This document shows, one piece after another, positions 16,758-25,616 of a DNA stretch of 64,000 bases. Positions within the stretch are counted from its first letter, which is position 1; every line of letters starts with the position of its first letter. The stretch is from Roseomonas aeriglobus. GTDB lineage: Bacteria > Pseudomonadota > Alphaproteobacteria > Sphingomonadales > Sphingomonadaceae. The stretch spans positions 3,531,001 through 3,595,000 of the forward strand of contig JAFHKN010000002.1 of the NCBI GenBank assembly GCA_016937575.1, in the 5' to 3' direction. The notes under the pieces were generated by a model. The model was not told the DNA's origin. It saw nothing but the letters and a program-made list of their open reading frames with translations, and searched no databases. A program made the position numbers and the translations under genes.

Positions 16758-18560
16758 ATGCCCGCCGCCCCCCGCCTCCTCGAACATTTTCCCAATCTGG
16801 TGACGATGTTCTTCACGCGCGCCGCCGAAAAGGGTGACGCCCCGTTCCTGTGGGGCAAGTCCGGCGGCACGTGGCATTCGACCAGCTGGGCGGAGGCCGC
16901 ACGCCAGGTCGCGGCGCTGGCCACCGCGCTGAAGGCGGCCGGCCTGCGCGCCGGCGACCGCGTGATGCTGGTCAGCGAAAACCGCCCCGAATGGTGCATC
17001 TCCGACCTCGCCATCATGGCCGCGGGATGCGTGACCGTTCCGACCTACATCACCAATACCGAACGCGATCATCAGCATATCCTGGAAAATTCGGGCGCCT
17101 GTGCGGTCATCGTGTCGACGCAGAAACTGGCGAAGGTGCTGATGCCCGCCGTCCTGCGCTCGCAGGCGCGGATCGTCATCGGCTTCGACGAACTGAAGCT
17201 CGGCCAGCCGGGATCGATCGAATTCCACGACTGGCGGACGCTGATTGCGGAACATGCGACCGATCCGAAGACGATCGCCGATGCCGCGACGATGCAGCGT
17301 AGCGATCTGGCGTGCATCATCTACACCAGCGGCACCGGCGGCGCCCCGCGGGGCGTGATGCAGCACCACGGCGCGATCCTGCACAACATCGCGGGTGCCG
17401 CGCGCGTCGTGTCGGAAGATTTCGGCTGGGACGACGAAGTGTTCCTGTCCTTCCTCCCCCTCAGCCACGCGTATGAACATACAGGCGGCCAGTTCCTGCC
17501 GATCGGGCTGGGCGCGGAAATCTACTACAGCGAGGGCCTCGACAAGCTCGCCTCCAACATCGAGGAGGTTCGCCCGACGCTGATGGTCGTCGTGCCGCGC
17601 CTGTTCGAAGTGCTGCGTACGCGGATCAGCAAGGCGATCGAGAAACAGGGCAAGCTCAGCAATTATCTGCTCGACCGCGCGATCAAGATCGGCGGCAAGA
17701 AGGCAGCGGGCAAGCCCGGCTCGCCACTCGACCTGCCGATGAAGCTGGTGCTGGAGACGCTGTTCAAACCCAAGATCGGCAAGAAGTTCGGCGGTCGCAT
17801 GAAGGCGATGGTCTCCGGCGGCGCGCCGCTCAACCCGGAAGTCGGCATCTTCTTCGAATCGCTCGGCCTGACGTTTCTTCAGGGCTATGGCCAGACCGAG
17901 GCCGCACCGGTCATCAGCTGCAATCGCCCCGCCGCCGGCCTCAAGCACGACACCGTCGGTCCGCCGCTGGCCGATACCGAGGTGCGGATCGCGGAGGACG
18001 GCGAGATCCTGGTCCGCGGCGAACTCGTCATGCACGGCTATTGGCGCAACGAGGACGAAACGGCGCGGGTGCTGAAAGACGGCTGGCTCCACACCGGCGA
18101 CATCGGCGTGATCGACGACAACGGTCGGATCAAGATCACCGATCGCAAGAAGGACATCATCGTCAACGACAAGGGCGACAACGTCGCGCCGCAGAAGATC
18201 GAAGGCATGCTGACGCTGCAGAACGAGATCGTCCAGGCGATGGTCTACGGCGACCGCAAGCCGTACATGACCGCGGTCATCGTCCCTGATCCGGAATGGA
18301 CGCAGGAATATTGCGCCAAGTCAGGAACGGGGTGCAATTTCGCCAGGTTGAAGGAAGATCATGGCTTCAAGGCCGCGATCGGTGCAGCGGTGGAACGGGT
18401 GAACAAGGACCTGTCGCAGATCGAACGCATCCGTCGCTTCATCTTGGCCGACGAACCCTTCGCGATCGAAAATCAGCAGCTGACCCCCAGCCTGAAGATC
18501 CGCCGCCATGTCCTGCGAGAGGTTTACGGCCAGCGGCTGGACGGGCTGTACAAGGGGTAG
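16758..18560 (+). CDS. Long-chain acyl-CoA synthetase (AMP-binding)
   Basis: This 600-residue enzyme activates fatty acids to acyl-CoA through an acyl-AMP intermediate. The P-loop reads YTSGTGGAPRGV, slightly altered from the usual YTSGTTGxPKGV (Gly for Thr, Arg for Lys). GYGQTEAAPV, the hinge region DRKKDIIVNDKGDNVAP and a C-terminal AMP-binding domain follow, as in the large ACSL/FadD15-like group. The ATG at 16758 has AGGAGAG four bases upstream. The altered P-loop is probably tolerated. It fits with the nearby acyl-CoA dehydrogenase, but is not co-transcribed with it. Confidence 0.9.
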   Translation: MPAAPRLLEHFPNLVTMFFTRAAEKGDAPFLWGKSGGTWHSTSWAEAARQVAALATALKAAGLRAGDRVMLVSENRPEWCISDLAIMAAGCVTVPTYITNTERDHQHILENSGACAVIVSTQKLAKVLMPAVLRSQARIVIGFDELKLGQPGSIEFHDWRTLIAEHATDPKTIADAATMQRSDLACIIYTSGTGGAPRGVMQHHGAILHNIAGAARVVSEDFGWDDEVFLSFLPLSHAYEHTGGQFLPIGLGAEIYYSEGLDKLASNIEEVRPTLMVVVPRLFEVLRTRISKAIEKQGKLSNYLLDRAIKIGGKKAAGKPGSPLDLPMKLVLETLFKPKIGKKFGGRMKAMVSGGAPLNPEVGIFFESLGLTFLQGYGQTEAAPVISCNRPAAGLKHDTVGPPLADTEVRIAEDGEILVRGELVMHGYWRNEDETARVLKDGWLHTGDIGVIDDNGRIKITDRKKDIIVNDKGDNVAPQKIEGMLTLQNEIVQAMVYGDRKPYMTAVIVPDPEWTQEYCAKSGTGCNFARLKEDHGFKAAIGAAVERVNKDLSQIERIRRFILADEPFAIENQQLTPSLKIRRHVLREVYGQRLDGLYKG

Positions 18561-18588
18561 GGGCATCGGCCCCCTTCCGGCTCGCGCG

Positions 18589-19599
18589 TCAGAACGAATA
18601 GGACGACATCAGCAGCAGCCCGAGCTGCGACCGGCGTTTGAACCGCAGCGTATCGCCGGCCGGCAGCGGCTGATCCTCGACGATGCCGTTGCCCAGCGTC
18701 TGCGCGTTGATGTCGACCATCGCGCCGATCCCCAGGTTGAAGCTGTCCGTGCTCTTCGACGACCGGCGCAGGCCCACCATGATGCCGGTGCCGATCGCGT
18801 CGATCACATTGTCGGTGCCGGGCTGCAGCGCGACGAACGGACCGATGCCCCATTGCGCCCGCACCGTTTCACACGTCCGCTTCGGCGGATAGACGGTCGC
18901 CCCCTTATCCGCTTCGTCCGCAGCGGCCTGCGGTGTCGGCTCGCTCCATTTCTCGCATCGGTTGTGCAAGCCCAGGAAGTCGCTGGTATTGCCGTTCAGT
19001 CGGCTGTTGACGGGCGTGAACAGATAATGTGACTCGAGCACGAAGCGCGCGGACGAATTCTCGCTGCGGTTGACGCGGACGATGTTGTTGACCAGTTCCG
19101 CCTCGCGGATGCGCTGATATTTGCCGGTGTCGAGGGTATAGGCGATGCCGACACCGAATTCGATGCCGCCGAACTTGCGTTTGTTCTCGCCGTCGCGGAT
19201 GTCCTCCTGGCTGTAAGGAGTCACGGTCGTCTTCTGACTGACGGTGGTGCCGTCCTTCGTCATACTCGTCTCGGTGGTGACGGTCGCACCGCTGCTCTCG
19301 GCCGCCTCGACCAGCGCGCTCGGCACGGGCACCGCCGGCGGAGCGGGTAGGATCGTGGCGGCGGGCAGGGCAGGCACGGGGGCCCTGAGTGCTGCCAGCC
19401 GCGCGCGTTGCGCGCTCAGCGCCGCCTGCTGCGCTGCCACGGCCTTCTCGCTTTCGGCGATCTCGGCCTGCAACGCCTTCGCCTGCAACGCCTCATATGT
19501 CGCGCGCGCGGCGTCGGCCTGCTTGCGCAACTCCGCGGCCGATGCATCCTGCATCGACGTCGATAGCGCCATCCCCAGCGCCAGGACAGAAACAGCCAT
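18589..19599 (-). CDS. Secreted protein with coiled coil, possible outer-membrane beta-barrel
   Basis: I do not recognise this 336-residue protein. It has a signal peptide (cleavage likely after SMQDASA), an Ala/Gln/Lys/Glu-rich coiled coil at about 22-72, a Pro/Ala/Val linker at about 75-97 and a C-terminal region of alternating polar and apolar segments (GIEFGVGIAYTLD, LGIGAMVDINAQ, LGLLLMSSYSF) that ends in phenylalanine. The terminal Phe and amphipathic strands suggest a small outer-membrane barrel tethered through a coiled coil, but this is inference. It is convergent with the acyl-CoA ligase and followed by a DUF5694-like gene in the same direction upstream. Confidence 0.7.
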   Translation of the reverse strand: MAVSVLALGMALSTSMQDASAAELRKQADAARATYEALQAKALQAEIAESEKAVAAQQAALSAQRARLAALRAPVPALPAATILPAPPAVPVPSALVEAAESSGATVTTETSMTKDGTTVSQKTTVTPYSQEDIRDGENKRKFGGIEFGVGIAYTLDTGKYQRIREAELVNNIVRVNRSENSSARFVLESHYLFTPVNSRLNGNTSDFLGLHNRCEKWSEPTPQAAADEADKGATVYPPKRTCETVRAQWGIGPFVALQPGTDNVIDAIGTGIMVGLRRSSKSTDSFNLGIGAMVDINAQTLGNGIVEDQPLPAGDTLRFKRRSQLGLLLMSSYSF

Positions 19600-19715
19600 G
19601 TTCGGTATCGCCCCCCGTTGAAACCGGAGGCGATGCTCTCAGATCGAGGCGTCCGACGACAGGAAAGACGGCTCCGTTTTCGCGCCGGAGTCGCGCCACT
19701 CCGGCGGCGGCCGCG

Positions 19716-20798
19716 CTATTTCAACAGCGTCGCCACATCGACGATGCGGACATCGTGCATCTGGTCGAGATATGCGTCCAGATACGGCTTGTGCGAGGTC
19801 CCGACGATCACCAGCGTGCGCACACCGGGTTTCATCCCGATTTCGCTTCGGATGTTCGCCGCCATGCGCAGGTTGCGGGTCTCCCAATAGCCGAGATACT
19901 GCCGGCCGTACCGGCCAGCCGACGGCTCTTCCAACTGGGCGCCGAAATCGGAGTCGAAGATCAGTTTGCCCTGGTCGGGCGCGTTCAGCCGGCGGTACAT
20001 CGCCAGCACGCCGTCCCCGGTGCCGAGCTTTGCTTCCATCTGCGCGCTTTCGGCCTTGCGCCGTGCGCTGGACGGGTTTTTCCAAGCCGCCATGATTGCC
20101 TCGCCGGCGGCCTTGGCATCGTCGCCGTCCGCGCTGTCGGCGCTATGATCGTCCATCGCCCAGACACGCTCCAGCCCCAGGCGCGCGGCCAGCGGTGCCG
20201 CGATCAGCGTGGTTTCGTTGCGACGGATGCGATATGTCTCGAGCTGCTCGACCAGCGTCGCATCGAGCCCGTTGCCGGCCACGCGATCGACAGGTGCGAG
20301 GCGGAGCCATTGGACGAGCGCCGAATCGCGTTCCCCCGCCGCCAGAAGCGTTGCCGCCAGCTTGCGCCTGTCCGCCGGGGTTGGATCGGCCGGCCAGGTC
20401 GCCAGCATCGCCGTCGCTGCGGCATTGGCCGCGGGCACGTCGAGCCCGGTCGCCGCTGCCGCTGCCGACACGTCGGGGCAATAGGATTTCACCGTATCGG
20501 CATAGCGCGATGGAAAGCGGCGCAGCGTATCGCACTGCAGTCCGGACAGGGATTCGACCGCGATCGCCTGGGGCCGCCATGCCGCCAGTCGGTCGATGAG
20601 CGGCCCGAGCGTGGCTGGGTCGAACGTCTTGGGAAGTCCCGACAGATGCGTCGTGCCGAGCACCGCGACCGCGTTCGGCACGCCCTGCTTCGGCCCTTTG
20701 TGCGCCCGCGGGTCGAACCGCTGCGCCTGCACCGCGCCCGCCAGTGCAACCGTCGCCAGCGCCACGCCGACCACCCCGCCCCGTGTCCAAGACTTCAT
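19716..20798 (-). CDS. Secreted DUF5694-like protein
   Basis: This is a 360-residue protein with a cleavable signal peptide (residues 1-26, ending AGAVQA). The mature part has VAVLGTTHLSG near the N-terminus, AIAVESLSG, and VRTLVIVGTSHKPYLDAYL near the C-terminus. The paired GT-TH/GTSH motifs and overall layout recall DUF5694 and distantly TraB/ChaN-like proteins, whose activity is unproven. The ATG at 20798 has GGGGGA upstream; an open frame continuing to 21104 overlaps the divergent MFS gene and is not used. It may form a unit with the coiled-coil protein 116 bp downstream. Confidence 0.72.
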   Translation of the reverse strand: MKSWTRGGVVGVALATVALAGAVQAQRFDPRAHKGPKQGVPNAVAVLGTTHLSGLPKTFDPATLGPLIDRLAAWRPQAIAVESLSGLQCDTLRRFPSRYADTVKSYCPDVSAAAAATGLDVPAANAAATAMLATWPADPTPADRRKLAATLLAAGERDSALVQWLRLAPVDRVAGNGLDATLVEQLETYRIRRNETTLIAAPLAARLGLERVWAMDDHSADSADGDDAKAAGEAIMAAWKNPSSARRKAESAQMEAKLGTGDGVLAMYRRLNAPDQGKLIFDSDFGAQLEEPSAGRYGRQYLGYWETRNLRMAANIRSEIGMKPGVRTLVIVGTSHKPYLDAYLDQMHDVRIVDVATLLK

Positions 20799-20934
20799 CG
20801 CATTCCCCCAACGTAGTGGTTTACGCATGCAATACACCTTGATCGAGCGCAAGCGATTTGCGGATCGTTGTGCGGCACAGCGGGTTAGAAAGGGTCGACC
20901 CGCCGGTCCTGCCTGCCTAGAGCCTTTCAGACCC

Positions 20935-22209
20935 ATGATGACAACGCTTTCCCCCGACCAGCCGCAGATCAACCGGGCGCCGATCCCGTTCGCGGAATTC
21001 GTCGCGCTCGTCGCCGCGCTGATGGCGCTGACCGCGCTCGGCATCGATTCGATGCTTCCCGCACTGCCGGCGATCGCGGCCGACCTGGGTGTGGTCGAAG
21101 ACAATCAGCGCCAGTTCGTCGTCACCGCTTTCATGATCGGCTTTGCCTTCGCGATGCTGGTCTACGGCCCGGCGACCGACCGGTTCGGGCGCCGGCCAGT
21201 GCTGGTCGTGGCGCTGCTCGGCTATGTCCTGACCAACCTGCTGGCCGCGTTCTCGGGCAGTTTCGTGCTGTTGCTTGCTGCGCGCGCGGCGTCGGGCGCG
21301 ATGGTGGCGGGCGCGCGTACGGTGACGGTCGCGCTGGTGCGTGACTGCTACGCGGGGCGCGCGATGGCGCGGGTGATGAGCCTTGCCTTCATCTTCTTCA
21401 TGGCCGCCCCCGTCCTTGCACCGACCTTCGGCCAGCTGATCCTGCTCGTCGGCAGCTGGCGCTGGATCTTCGGCGGCATTGCCGGCGCGACGCTCCTCAT
21501 CCTGCTATGGTTCCTCGCCCGCATGCCCGAAACGCTGGCGGTGGAGGATCGCCGGCCGTTCACGCTGGGATCGCTCGGCACCGGCGCGGCGCGGATCGTG
21601 AAGGACCGTTATGCGCTCGGCTACACGCTCGCCGCGACCGCGCTGCAGGGCGCGTTGTTCGGCTTCATCGGGTCGATCCAGCAGATCGTGTTCGAAGTGT
21701 TCAAGGTCCCGAACCTGCTCGCGCTCGTCTTCGCCTCCGTCGCGGGCACGATGGCGATCGGGTCGTTCGTCAATTCGCGGATCGTGATGAAGCTTGGTAC
21801 GCGGCTGATATCGCACACCGCGCTCCTCGGGTTCATCGTCTTCGCCGCACTGCACCTCGCCATCGCCCTGTCGGGAGCGGAGACGCTGACGAACTTCATC
21901 ATCGTGCAGGCGCTCATGATGGCATGTTTCGGGCTTGCGACCTCCAATTTCTCGGCGATGGCGATGGAGAATATGGGCGACATCGCCGGCACCGCTGCGA
22001 GTCTCCAGGGCTTCATCTCGACATTGGGGGCCGCGCTGATCGGCGCCTATGTCGGCCAGCAATACAACGGCACCACCATTCCGCTCTATACAGGCTTCAC
22101 CGTGATGGGCCTGACCGCGCTCGTCATCGTGCTGCTGGCCGAACGCGGGCGCCTGTTCCGCCCGGCCTATGACAATGCGATTCGTCGCGAGGCAGTGGAA
22201 CAGGCCTGA
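20935..22209 (+). CDS. MFS drug-efflux transporter, Bcr/CflA type
   Basis: This is a 424-residue inner-membrane protein with about 12 transmembrane helices. After helix 2 it has GPATDRFGRRPVLV, the MFS motif A, and TALGIDSMLPALP in helix 1, both typical of the Bcr/CflA drug:H+ antiporter family. It probably exports small toxic molecules by proton antiport. The substrate is unknown. The start is one of two adjacent ATGs at 20935/20938. It is divergent from the DUF5694-like gene. Its 3' end contains an EcfG-like promoter for the next gene. Confidence 0.92.
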   Translation: MMTTLSPDQPQINRAPIPFAEFVALVAALMALTALGIDSMLPALPAIAADLGVVEDNQRQFVVTAFMIGFAFAMLVYGPATDRFGRRPVLVVALLGYVLTNLLAAFSGSFVLLLAARAASGAMVAGARTVTVALVRDCYAGRAMARVMSLAFIFFMAAPVLAPTFGQLILLVGSWRWIFGGIAGATLLILLWFLARMPETLAVEDRRPFTLGSLGTGAARIVKDRYALGYTLAATALQGALFGFIGSIQQIVFEVFKVPNLLALVFASVAGTMAIGSFVNSRIVMKLGTRLISHTALLGFIVFAALHLAIALSGAETLTNFIIVQALMMACFGLATSNFSAMAMENMGDIAGTAASLQGFISTLGAALIGAYVGQQYNGTTIPLYTGFTVMGLTALVIVLLAERGRLFRPAYDNAIRREAVEQA

Positions 22210-22221
22210 CCTCCCGCCGTT
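22197..22221 (+). promoter_or_regulatory. EcfG-type general-stress promoter
   Basis: GGAAC (22197-22201), a 16-base spacer and CGTT (22218-22221) match exactly the consensus of EcfG-dependent promoters described in sphingomonads. The -35 box lies in the last codons of the MFS gene and the acidic-protein ATG is 34 bases after the -10 box. Confidence 0.7.
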
Positions 22222-22255
22222 CGATCACGACGAAGCAATTTGTCGGAGACGGACG

Positions 22256-22600
22256 ATGGGTGGTCATCAGGTACAGGCGCAGGGCGCAGGCGACGACGGG
22301 TTCGACGAGGACGGCTTCGACGAAAGCCAGCGTGCCGAAATCCTCGAGGCGACGCGTGACGGGCCGAGCGACGGCACGATCCTGACCGATATCGCTCCCG
22401 ACCTGGGCGACGACCCGCTCGACGACGACGATACCGACGATCTCGAAATGTTGTCGGACGAGGTCGGCGAGGAGGACGAGGACGCGCTGGCCGACGAAGA
22501 CGACCTCGAGGAAGACGCGCTCCAGGAGGATTTCGAGGACGACGCCGAGGATATCGACGAGGAACTGGGCGACGGCGACGACACCGCCCTGCGGCCGTAG
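22256..22600 (+). CDS. Small highly acidic protein, probably stress-induced
   Basis: This 114-residue protein has no recognised domain. After a neutral start (MGGHQVQAQGAG) nearly half of the residues are Asp or Glu, in runs such as DDDDTDDLE and EEDEDALADEDDLEED, with almost no basic residues. It is probably disordered, soluble and cytoplasmic. The ATG at 22256 follows GGAGACGG. An exact EcfG-type promoter lies upstream, implying induction in the general stress response. Such acidic proteins could act as counter-ion, metal-binding or chaperone-like factors; none of these is shown. Confidence 0.75.
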   Translation: MGGHQVQAQGAGDDGFDEDGFDESQRAEILEATRDGPSDGTILTDIAPDLGDDPLDDDDTDDLEMLSDEVGEEDEDALADEDDLEEDALQEDFEDDAEDIDEELGDGDDTALRP

Positions 22601-22749
22601 GCCGATCGCCCATGCTCCGGTCCAGGCCGGGGCTTTTGGCGGGCGCAAGGCTTTGACGGCAAAGGCTGCGGCCTCCACGGGGGCAGACGTGGCACGTTTT
22701 GGTCCTTTGTCGCATTGACCGGATCGCGGGGTCGGCGCAGCATGCCGCC

Positions 22750-23331
22750 ATGCCCCGCGACGCCAGAGTCGATGCCTATATCGCTGCCGCCGCGCCCTTC
22801 GCGCAGCCGATCCTGACCTGGCTGCGCGACCGCGTCCACGAAGCGACGCCCGACACTGCCGAATCGATCAAATGGGGGATGCCCGCCTTCCTGCGTGGCG
22901 GTCGCCCCTTCGCCAACATGGCGGCGTTCAAAGCCCATGCGACTTTCGGTTTCTGGAACCGGGCCGCGGCGACCGGCCGCGAGGGCGAGGCGATGGGGCA
23001 GATGGGGCGGATCGCCTCGCTGGCCGACCTGCCCGATGCCGCGACGTTCGAAGCCATGGTGCGCGAGCGCGCTGCCGCGGGCGCGCCAACGAAGCGCGGT
23101 GCGGCACCGGCGAAGCGCGAGGTTGACGTTCCCCCAGCGCTGATGACCGCACTCGCTGCGGACGCCGCAGCCAAAGCGGCCTTCGATGCGTTTCCCCCGA
23201 GCGCCCGCCGCGACTATTGCGACTGGGTGGCCGACGCCAAACGCCCCGAAACGCGCGACAAACGCGTCGCGCAGTCGCTGGAATGGCTGCGCGAGGGCAA
23301 GCGACGGAACTGGAAATATGAAAGCTGCTGA
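22750..23331 (+). CDS. YdeI/OmpD-associated family protein (DUF1801 + OmdA)
   Basis: This 193-residue protein has an N-terminal DUF1801 domain (LRDRVHEATPDTAESIKWGMPAF) and a C-terminal OmdA-like segment (VPPALMTALAADAAAKAAFDAFPPS, then DYCDWVADAKRPETRDKRV). The family includes E. coli YdeI-related proteins linked loosely to peptide and stress resistance, but the biochemical role is unknown. The two domains are joined by an Ala/Lys-rich linker at about 116-124. There is no signal peptide. The ATG at 22750 is the best start. Confidence 0.85.
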   Translation: MPRDARVDAYIAAAAPFAQPILTWLRDRVHEATPDTAESIKWGMPAFLRGGRPFANMAAFKAHATFGFWNRAAATGREGEAMGQMGRIASLADLPDAATFEAMVRERAAAGAPTKRGAAPAKREVDVPPALMTALAADAAAKAAFDAFPPSARRDYCDWVADAKRPETRDKRVAQSLEWLREGKRRNWKYESC

Positions 23332-23350
23332 TTCGAACGGGAGATCGACG

Positions 23351-23632
23351 ATGCGTTTTGTGGCGATGTTTCTTGCGACGACCCTGATGGCCGGCCCCGC
23401 CGCCGCGCAAGGCTCCGAGCGGTTCCTGATCAAAGCTACCCCTGACCGCTGCGCCCCGACTGCGGACAAGACGGCGGGGACGAGAGCGCGGCCATCGATG
23501 AAGCTCGGCGACCAGCCGCCCGCGTCGCAGGTGCTGACCGTCTATCGCCAGGGCCCGGACGGCTGCCCGGCGCCGGTGGTTTTGCGTAAAGGGATCGGCG
23601 CCAATCCAGAGCGTGCGCTGCCGGCGCGATAA
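23351..23632 (+). CDS. Small secreted protein, unknown
   Basis: This is a 93-residue protein with a clear signal peptide (MRFVAMFLATTLMAGPAAAQ, cleavage after AAAQ or AAA). The mature part of about 73 residues has two cysteines (in DRCAPT and DGCPAP) that could form a disulfide, and no recognised domain. Its ATG is 19 bp after the YdeI-family stop on the same strand, so the two may share a transcript. It precedes the cytochrome oxidase assembly genes by about 70 bp. Confidence 0.65.
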   Translation: MRFVAMFLATTLMAGPAAAQGSERFLIKATPDRCAPTADKTAGTRARPSMKLGDQPPASQVLTVYRQGPDGCPAPVVLRKGIGANPERALPAR

Positions 23633-23704
23633 GGGGCAAGATGAGAGCGAAGTCTTCAACCCTTTCCCCTGTCCGCACATCGGCTTATAGCGCGCGGCAA
23701 CATC

Positions 23705-24607
23705 ATGACCGCCGCCGATACCCCGCTGACCCTGCCCGCCGAATGGCGTGATTTCTTGGCGCTGACCAAGCCCCGGGTGATGACGCTGGTCGTCTTCACC
23801 GGGCTGTGCGGCATGCTTGCCGCGCCCGTGCCGATCGATCCGGTGCTCGGCTTCACCGCCATCCTGTGCATCGCGCTGGGCGCGGGCGCGGCGGGTGCGC
23901 TCAACCAGTGGTATGAGGCCGATATCGATGCGGTGATGAAGCGGACGCAGGGGCGTCCGCTGCCTGCCGGGCGGATGGACCGCCAGGCCGCGCTCCATTT
24001 CGGCGTCGGCCTCGCGATCTTCTCGGTCGTGCTGATGGGGCTGGCGGTCAATTACGCTGCGGCCGGTATCCTGACGATCTCGATCCTGTTCTACGTCCTC
24101 GTCTATACCGTCTGGCTGAAGCGTCGAACGCCGCAGAACATCGTTATCGGCGGTGCGGCGGGCGCCTTTCCGCCGCTGATCGGCTGGGCCGCGGCGACGG
24201 GGCAGGTGGCGCTGTTGCCGTTCCTCCTCTTCGCCACCGTGTTTCTGTGGACGCCGCCGCATTTCTGGGCGCTCGCGCTGTTCATCCGCATGGATTACGC
24301 CAACGCCGGTGTGCCGATGCTGCCGGTCGTCGCCGGCGAACGGGCGACGCGCACGCAGATCGGGCTTTATACGATTCCCATGGCCTTGGTTGCGGTCGCC
24401 CCCTGGCCGCTGGGGCTGACCGGCCCCATCTATGGCGTGAGCGCAAGCGTACTGACCGCGATTTTCGGTGCGATGGCGCTTCAGGTGGCGACGCGCACGA
24501 CGCACGAGGGTGACAAGATGCTGCCCGAAAAGCGGCTGTTCAAATTCAGCCTCGCCTATCTCGCGCTTATTTTCGCGGCCGTGGTCGCAGACAGGTGGAT
24601 GGCATGA
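23705..24607 (+). CDS. ctaB: Protoheme IX farnesyltransferase (heme O synthase)
   Basis: This 300-residue membrane protein makes heme O for haem-copper oxidases by adding farnesyl to protoheme. It has [12 protein letters not shown] at the N-terminus, the diagnostic allylic-diphosphate motif [20 protein letters not shown] and about nine hydrophobic segments. The second Asp-rich loop ([15 protein letters not shown]) is also typical. It heads a plus-strand operon with a small membrane protein, ctaG and ctaE. The usual ctaC and ctaD genes are not upstream. The stop overlaps the next start (ATGA). Confidence 0.96.
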   Translation: MTAADTPLTLPAEWRDFLALTKPRVMTLVVFTGLCGMLAAPVPIDPVLGFTAILCIALGAGAAGALNQWYEADIDAVMKRTQGRPLPAGRMDRQAALHFGVGLAIFSVVLMGLAVNYAAAGILTISILFYVLVYTVWLKRRTPQNIVIGGAAGAFPPLIGWAAATGQVALLPFLLFATVFLWTPPHFWALALFIRMDYANAGVPMLPVVAGERATRTQIGLYTIPMALVAVAPWPLGLTGPIYGVSASVLTAIFGAMALQVATRTTHEGDKMLPEKRLFKFSLAYLALIFAAVVADRWMA

Positions 24608-24741
24608 CCCCCAACGAAGAACTCGAAATCCGTCGCCGGCAGAAGAGCCGCTCGATCGTCATGGCCGTGCTGCTGGGTGCGTTCGTGATCCTGATGTTCG
24701 CGATCACCATTTCGAAGATCAAGGCCGGGATGCACCCCTGA
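24604..24741 (+). CDS. Small membrane protein, CoxF/CtaF-like (45 aa)
   Basis: This 45-residue protein overlaps ctaB by four bases and its last base is shared with the ctaG start (TGATG). It has a charged N-terminus ([16 protein letters not shown]), one transmembrane helix at about 18-38 and a short C-terminal tail. Small single-helix proteins sit at exactly this place between ctaB and ctaG in alphaproteobacteria and are called CoxF or cytochrome oxidase assembly small proteins. The function is inferred from position. Coupling at both ends makes it convincing as a real gene. Confidence 0.82.
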   Translation: MTPNEELEIRRRQKSRSIVMAVLLGAFVILMFAITISKIKAGMHP

Positions 24742-25265
24742 TGCAGCGGACCCATCGCACCGCGCTGATCGCCGTGCTGGGCGTGTGCGGCATGACCGGC
24801 CTGGGTTTCGCCAGCGTGCCGCTCTACAACATGTTCTGCGAAGCGACGGGCCTCGGCGGCACCACCAACCGCGGCACCCAGGCGCCTGGCGCGTCGGGCG
24901 GGAAGATCACCGTCGCCTTCGACAGCAACGTCAGCCCGAAGCTCGCCTGGGCGTTCAGGCCCGAGGTCGAACAGACGAAGGTCGACATCGGCGCGCGCGA
25001 CATGGAATTCTTCACCGCGACCAACCGGTCGGACAAGCCGATCACCGGCACGGCGACGTACAACGTTTCGCCGGCGCAGGCAGGGAAGTATTTCACCAAG
25101 ATCGAGTGTTTCTGCTTCACCGAACAGACGCTCAAGCCCGGCGAGACGGTGCGCATGCCGGTCATCTTCTTCGTCGACCCGAAGATCAAGGACGACCCCG
25201 ACGCGCGCGACATCGACACGATCACGCTGAGCTACACCTTCTATCCGGTCGACAAGAAGGGCTGA
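24741..25265 (+). CDS. ctaG: Cytochrome c oxidase assembly protein CtaG/Cox11
   Basis: This 174-residue protein delivers copper to the CuB site of cytochrome oxidase subunit I. An N-terminal membrane anchor (LIAVLGVCGMTGLGFASVP) is followed by YNMFCEATGLGG and the copper-binding KIECFCF motif, with both cysteines present. The soluble domain lies on the periplasmic side. The start ATG at 24741 overlaps the preceding stop. A repeat-rich 351-bp gap separates it from ctaE. Confidence 0.95.
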   Translation: MQRTHRTALIAVLGVCGMTGLGFASVPLYNMFCEATGLGGTTNRGTQAPGASGGKITVAFDSNVSPKLAWAFRPEVEQTKVDIGARDMEFFTATNRSDKPITGTATYNVSPAQAGKYFTKIECFCFTEQTLKPGETVRMPVIFFVDPKIKDDPDARDIDTITLSYTFYPVDKKG

Positions 25266-25616
25266 CCCCGCCGCCGTCATGCCGGACTTGATCCGGTATC
25301 CAAGGCCGCGCGCAAATCCGCGGGGGACGCGGGACTTGCCGAAGAAGAGGAAGCAGGATGTTCGTGTGCCCTGCGGGCACAAGGCGCGAAGGCGCGAAGA
25401 GGGTTGCCCCCTCGGCTGCGCAGCAACCCTTATCTGTAAGCGTTCGAGGCGTCTTGCGATCGCGATCGGCAGGTGAGCCATCTTCGCGCCTTCGCGCCTT
25501 CGCGCCTTGCGCCTCGCAGGGGCGCCCGAACCCCCTTCCTCCTTCTTCTCCCACCTTGCCCTAGCGCCCGACGCGCCCTAGAGCGGGCGGTAAACACGTC
25601 GAACAGGGACGCCACC
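25266..25616. other. Gene-free 351-bp repeat-rich gap between ctaG and ctaE
   Basis: No convincing gene is present. The first part begins cgtcatgccggacttgatccggtatcc, a dispersed-repeat type end. A perfect 20-bp inverted pair follows: aaggcgcgaaggcgcgaaga at 25381-25400 and its reverse complement at 25481-25500. The tract cgcgccttcgcgccttcgcgccttgcgcc is a short tandem array. The stretch could be a hairpin/MITE remnant separating ctaE from upstream transcription, or ctaE may have its own promoter after it. Confidence 0.8.

Noticed and set aside
14874-18092. A 1072-codon open frame on the minus strand opposite ggt and the acyl-CoA ligase.
   Set aside because: It is a shadow of two strongly conserved plus-strand genes. 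GC-rich third positions remove stop codons on the opposite strand. Its translation is low-complexity (Arg/Ala/Gly-rich) without any family motif.
25381-25510. CRISPR-like direct repeats in the ctaG-ctaE gap.
   Set aside because: The units are a very short (about 9-bp) tandem plus an inverted pair. There are no regularly spaced repeats with unique spacers.
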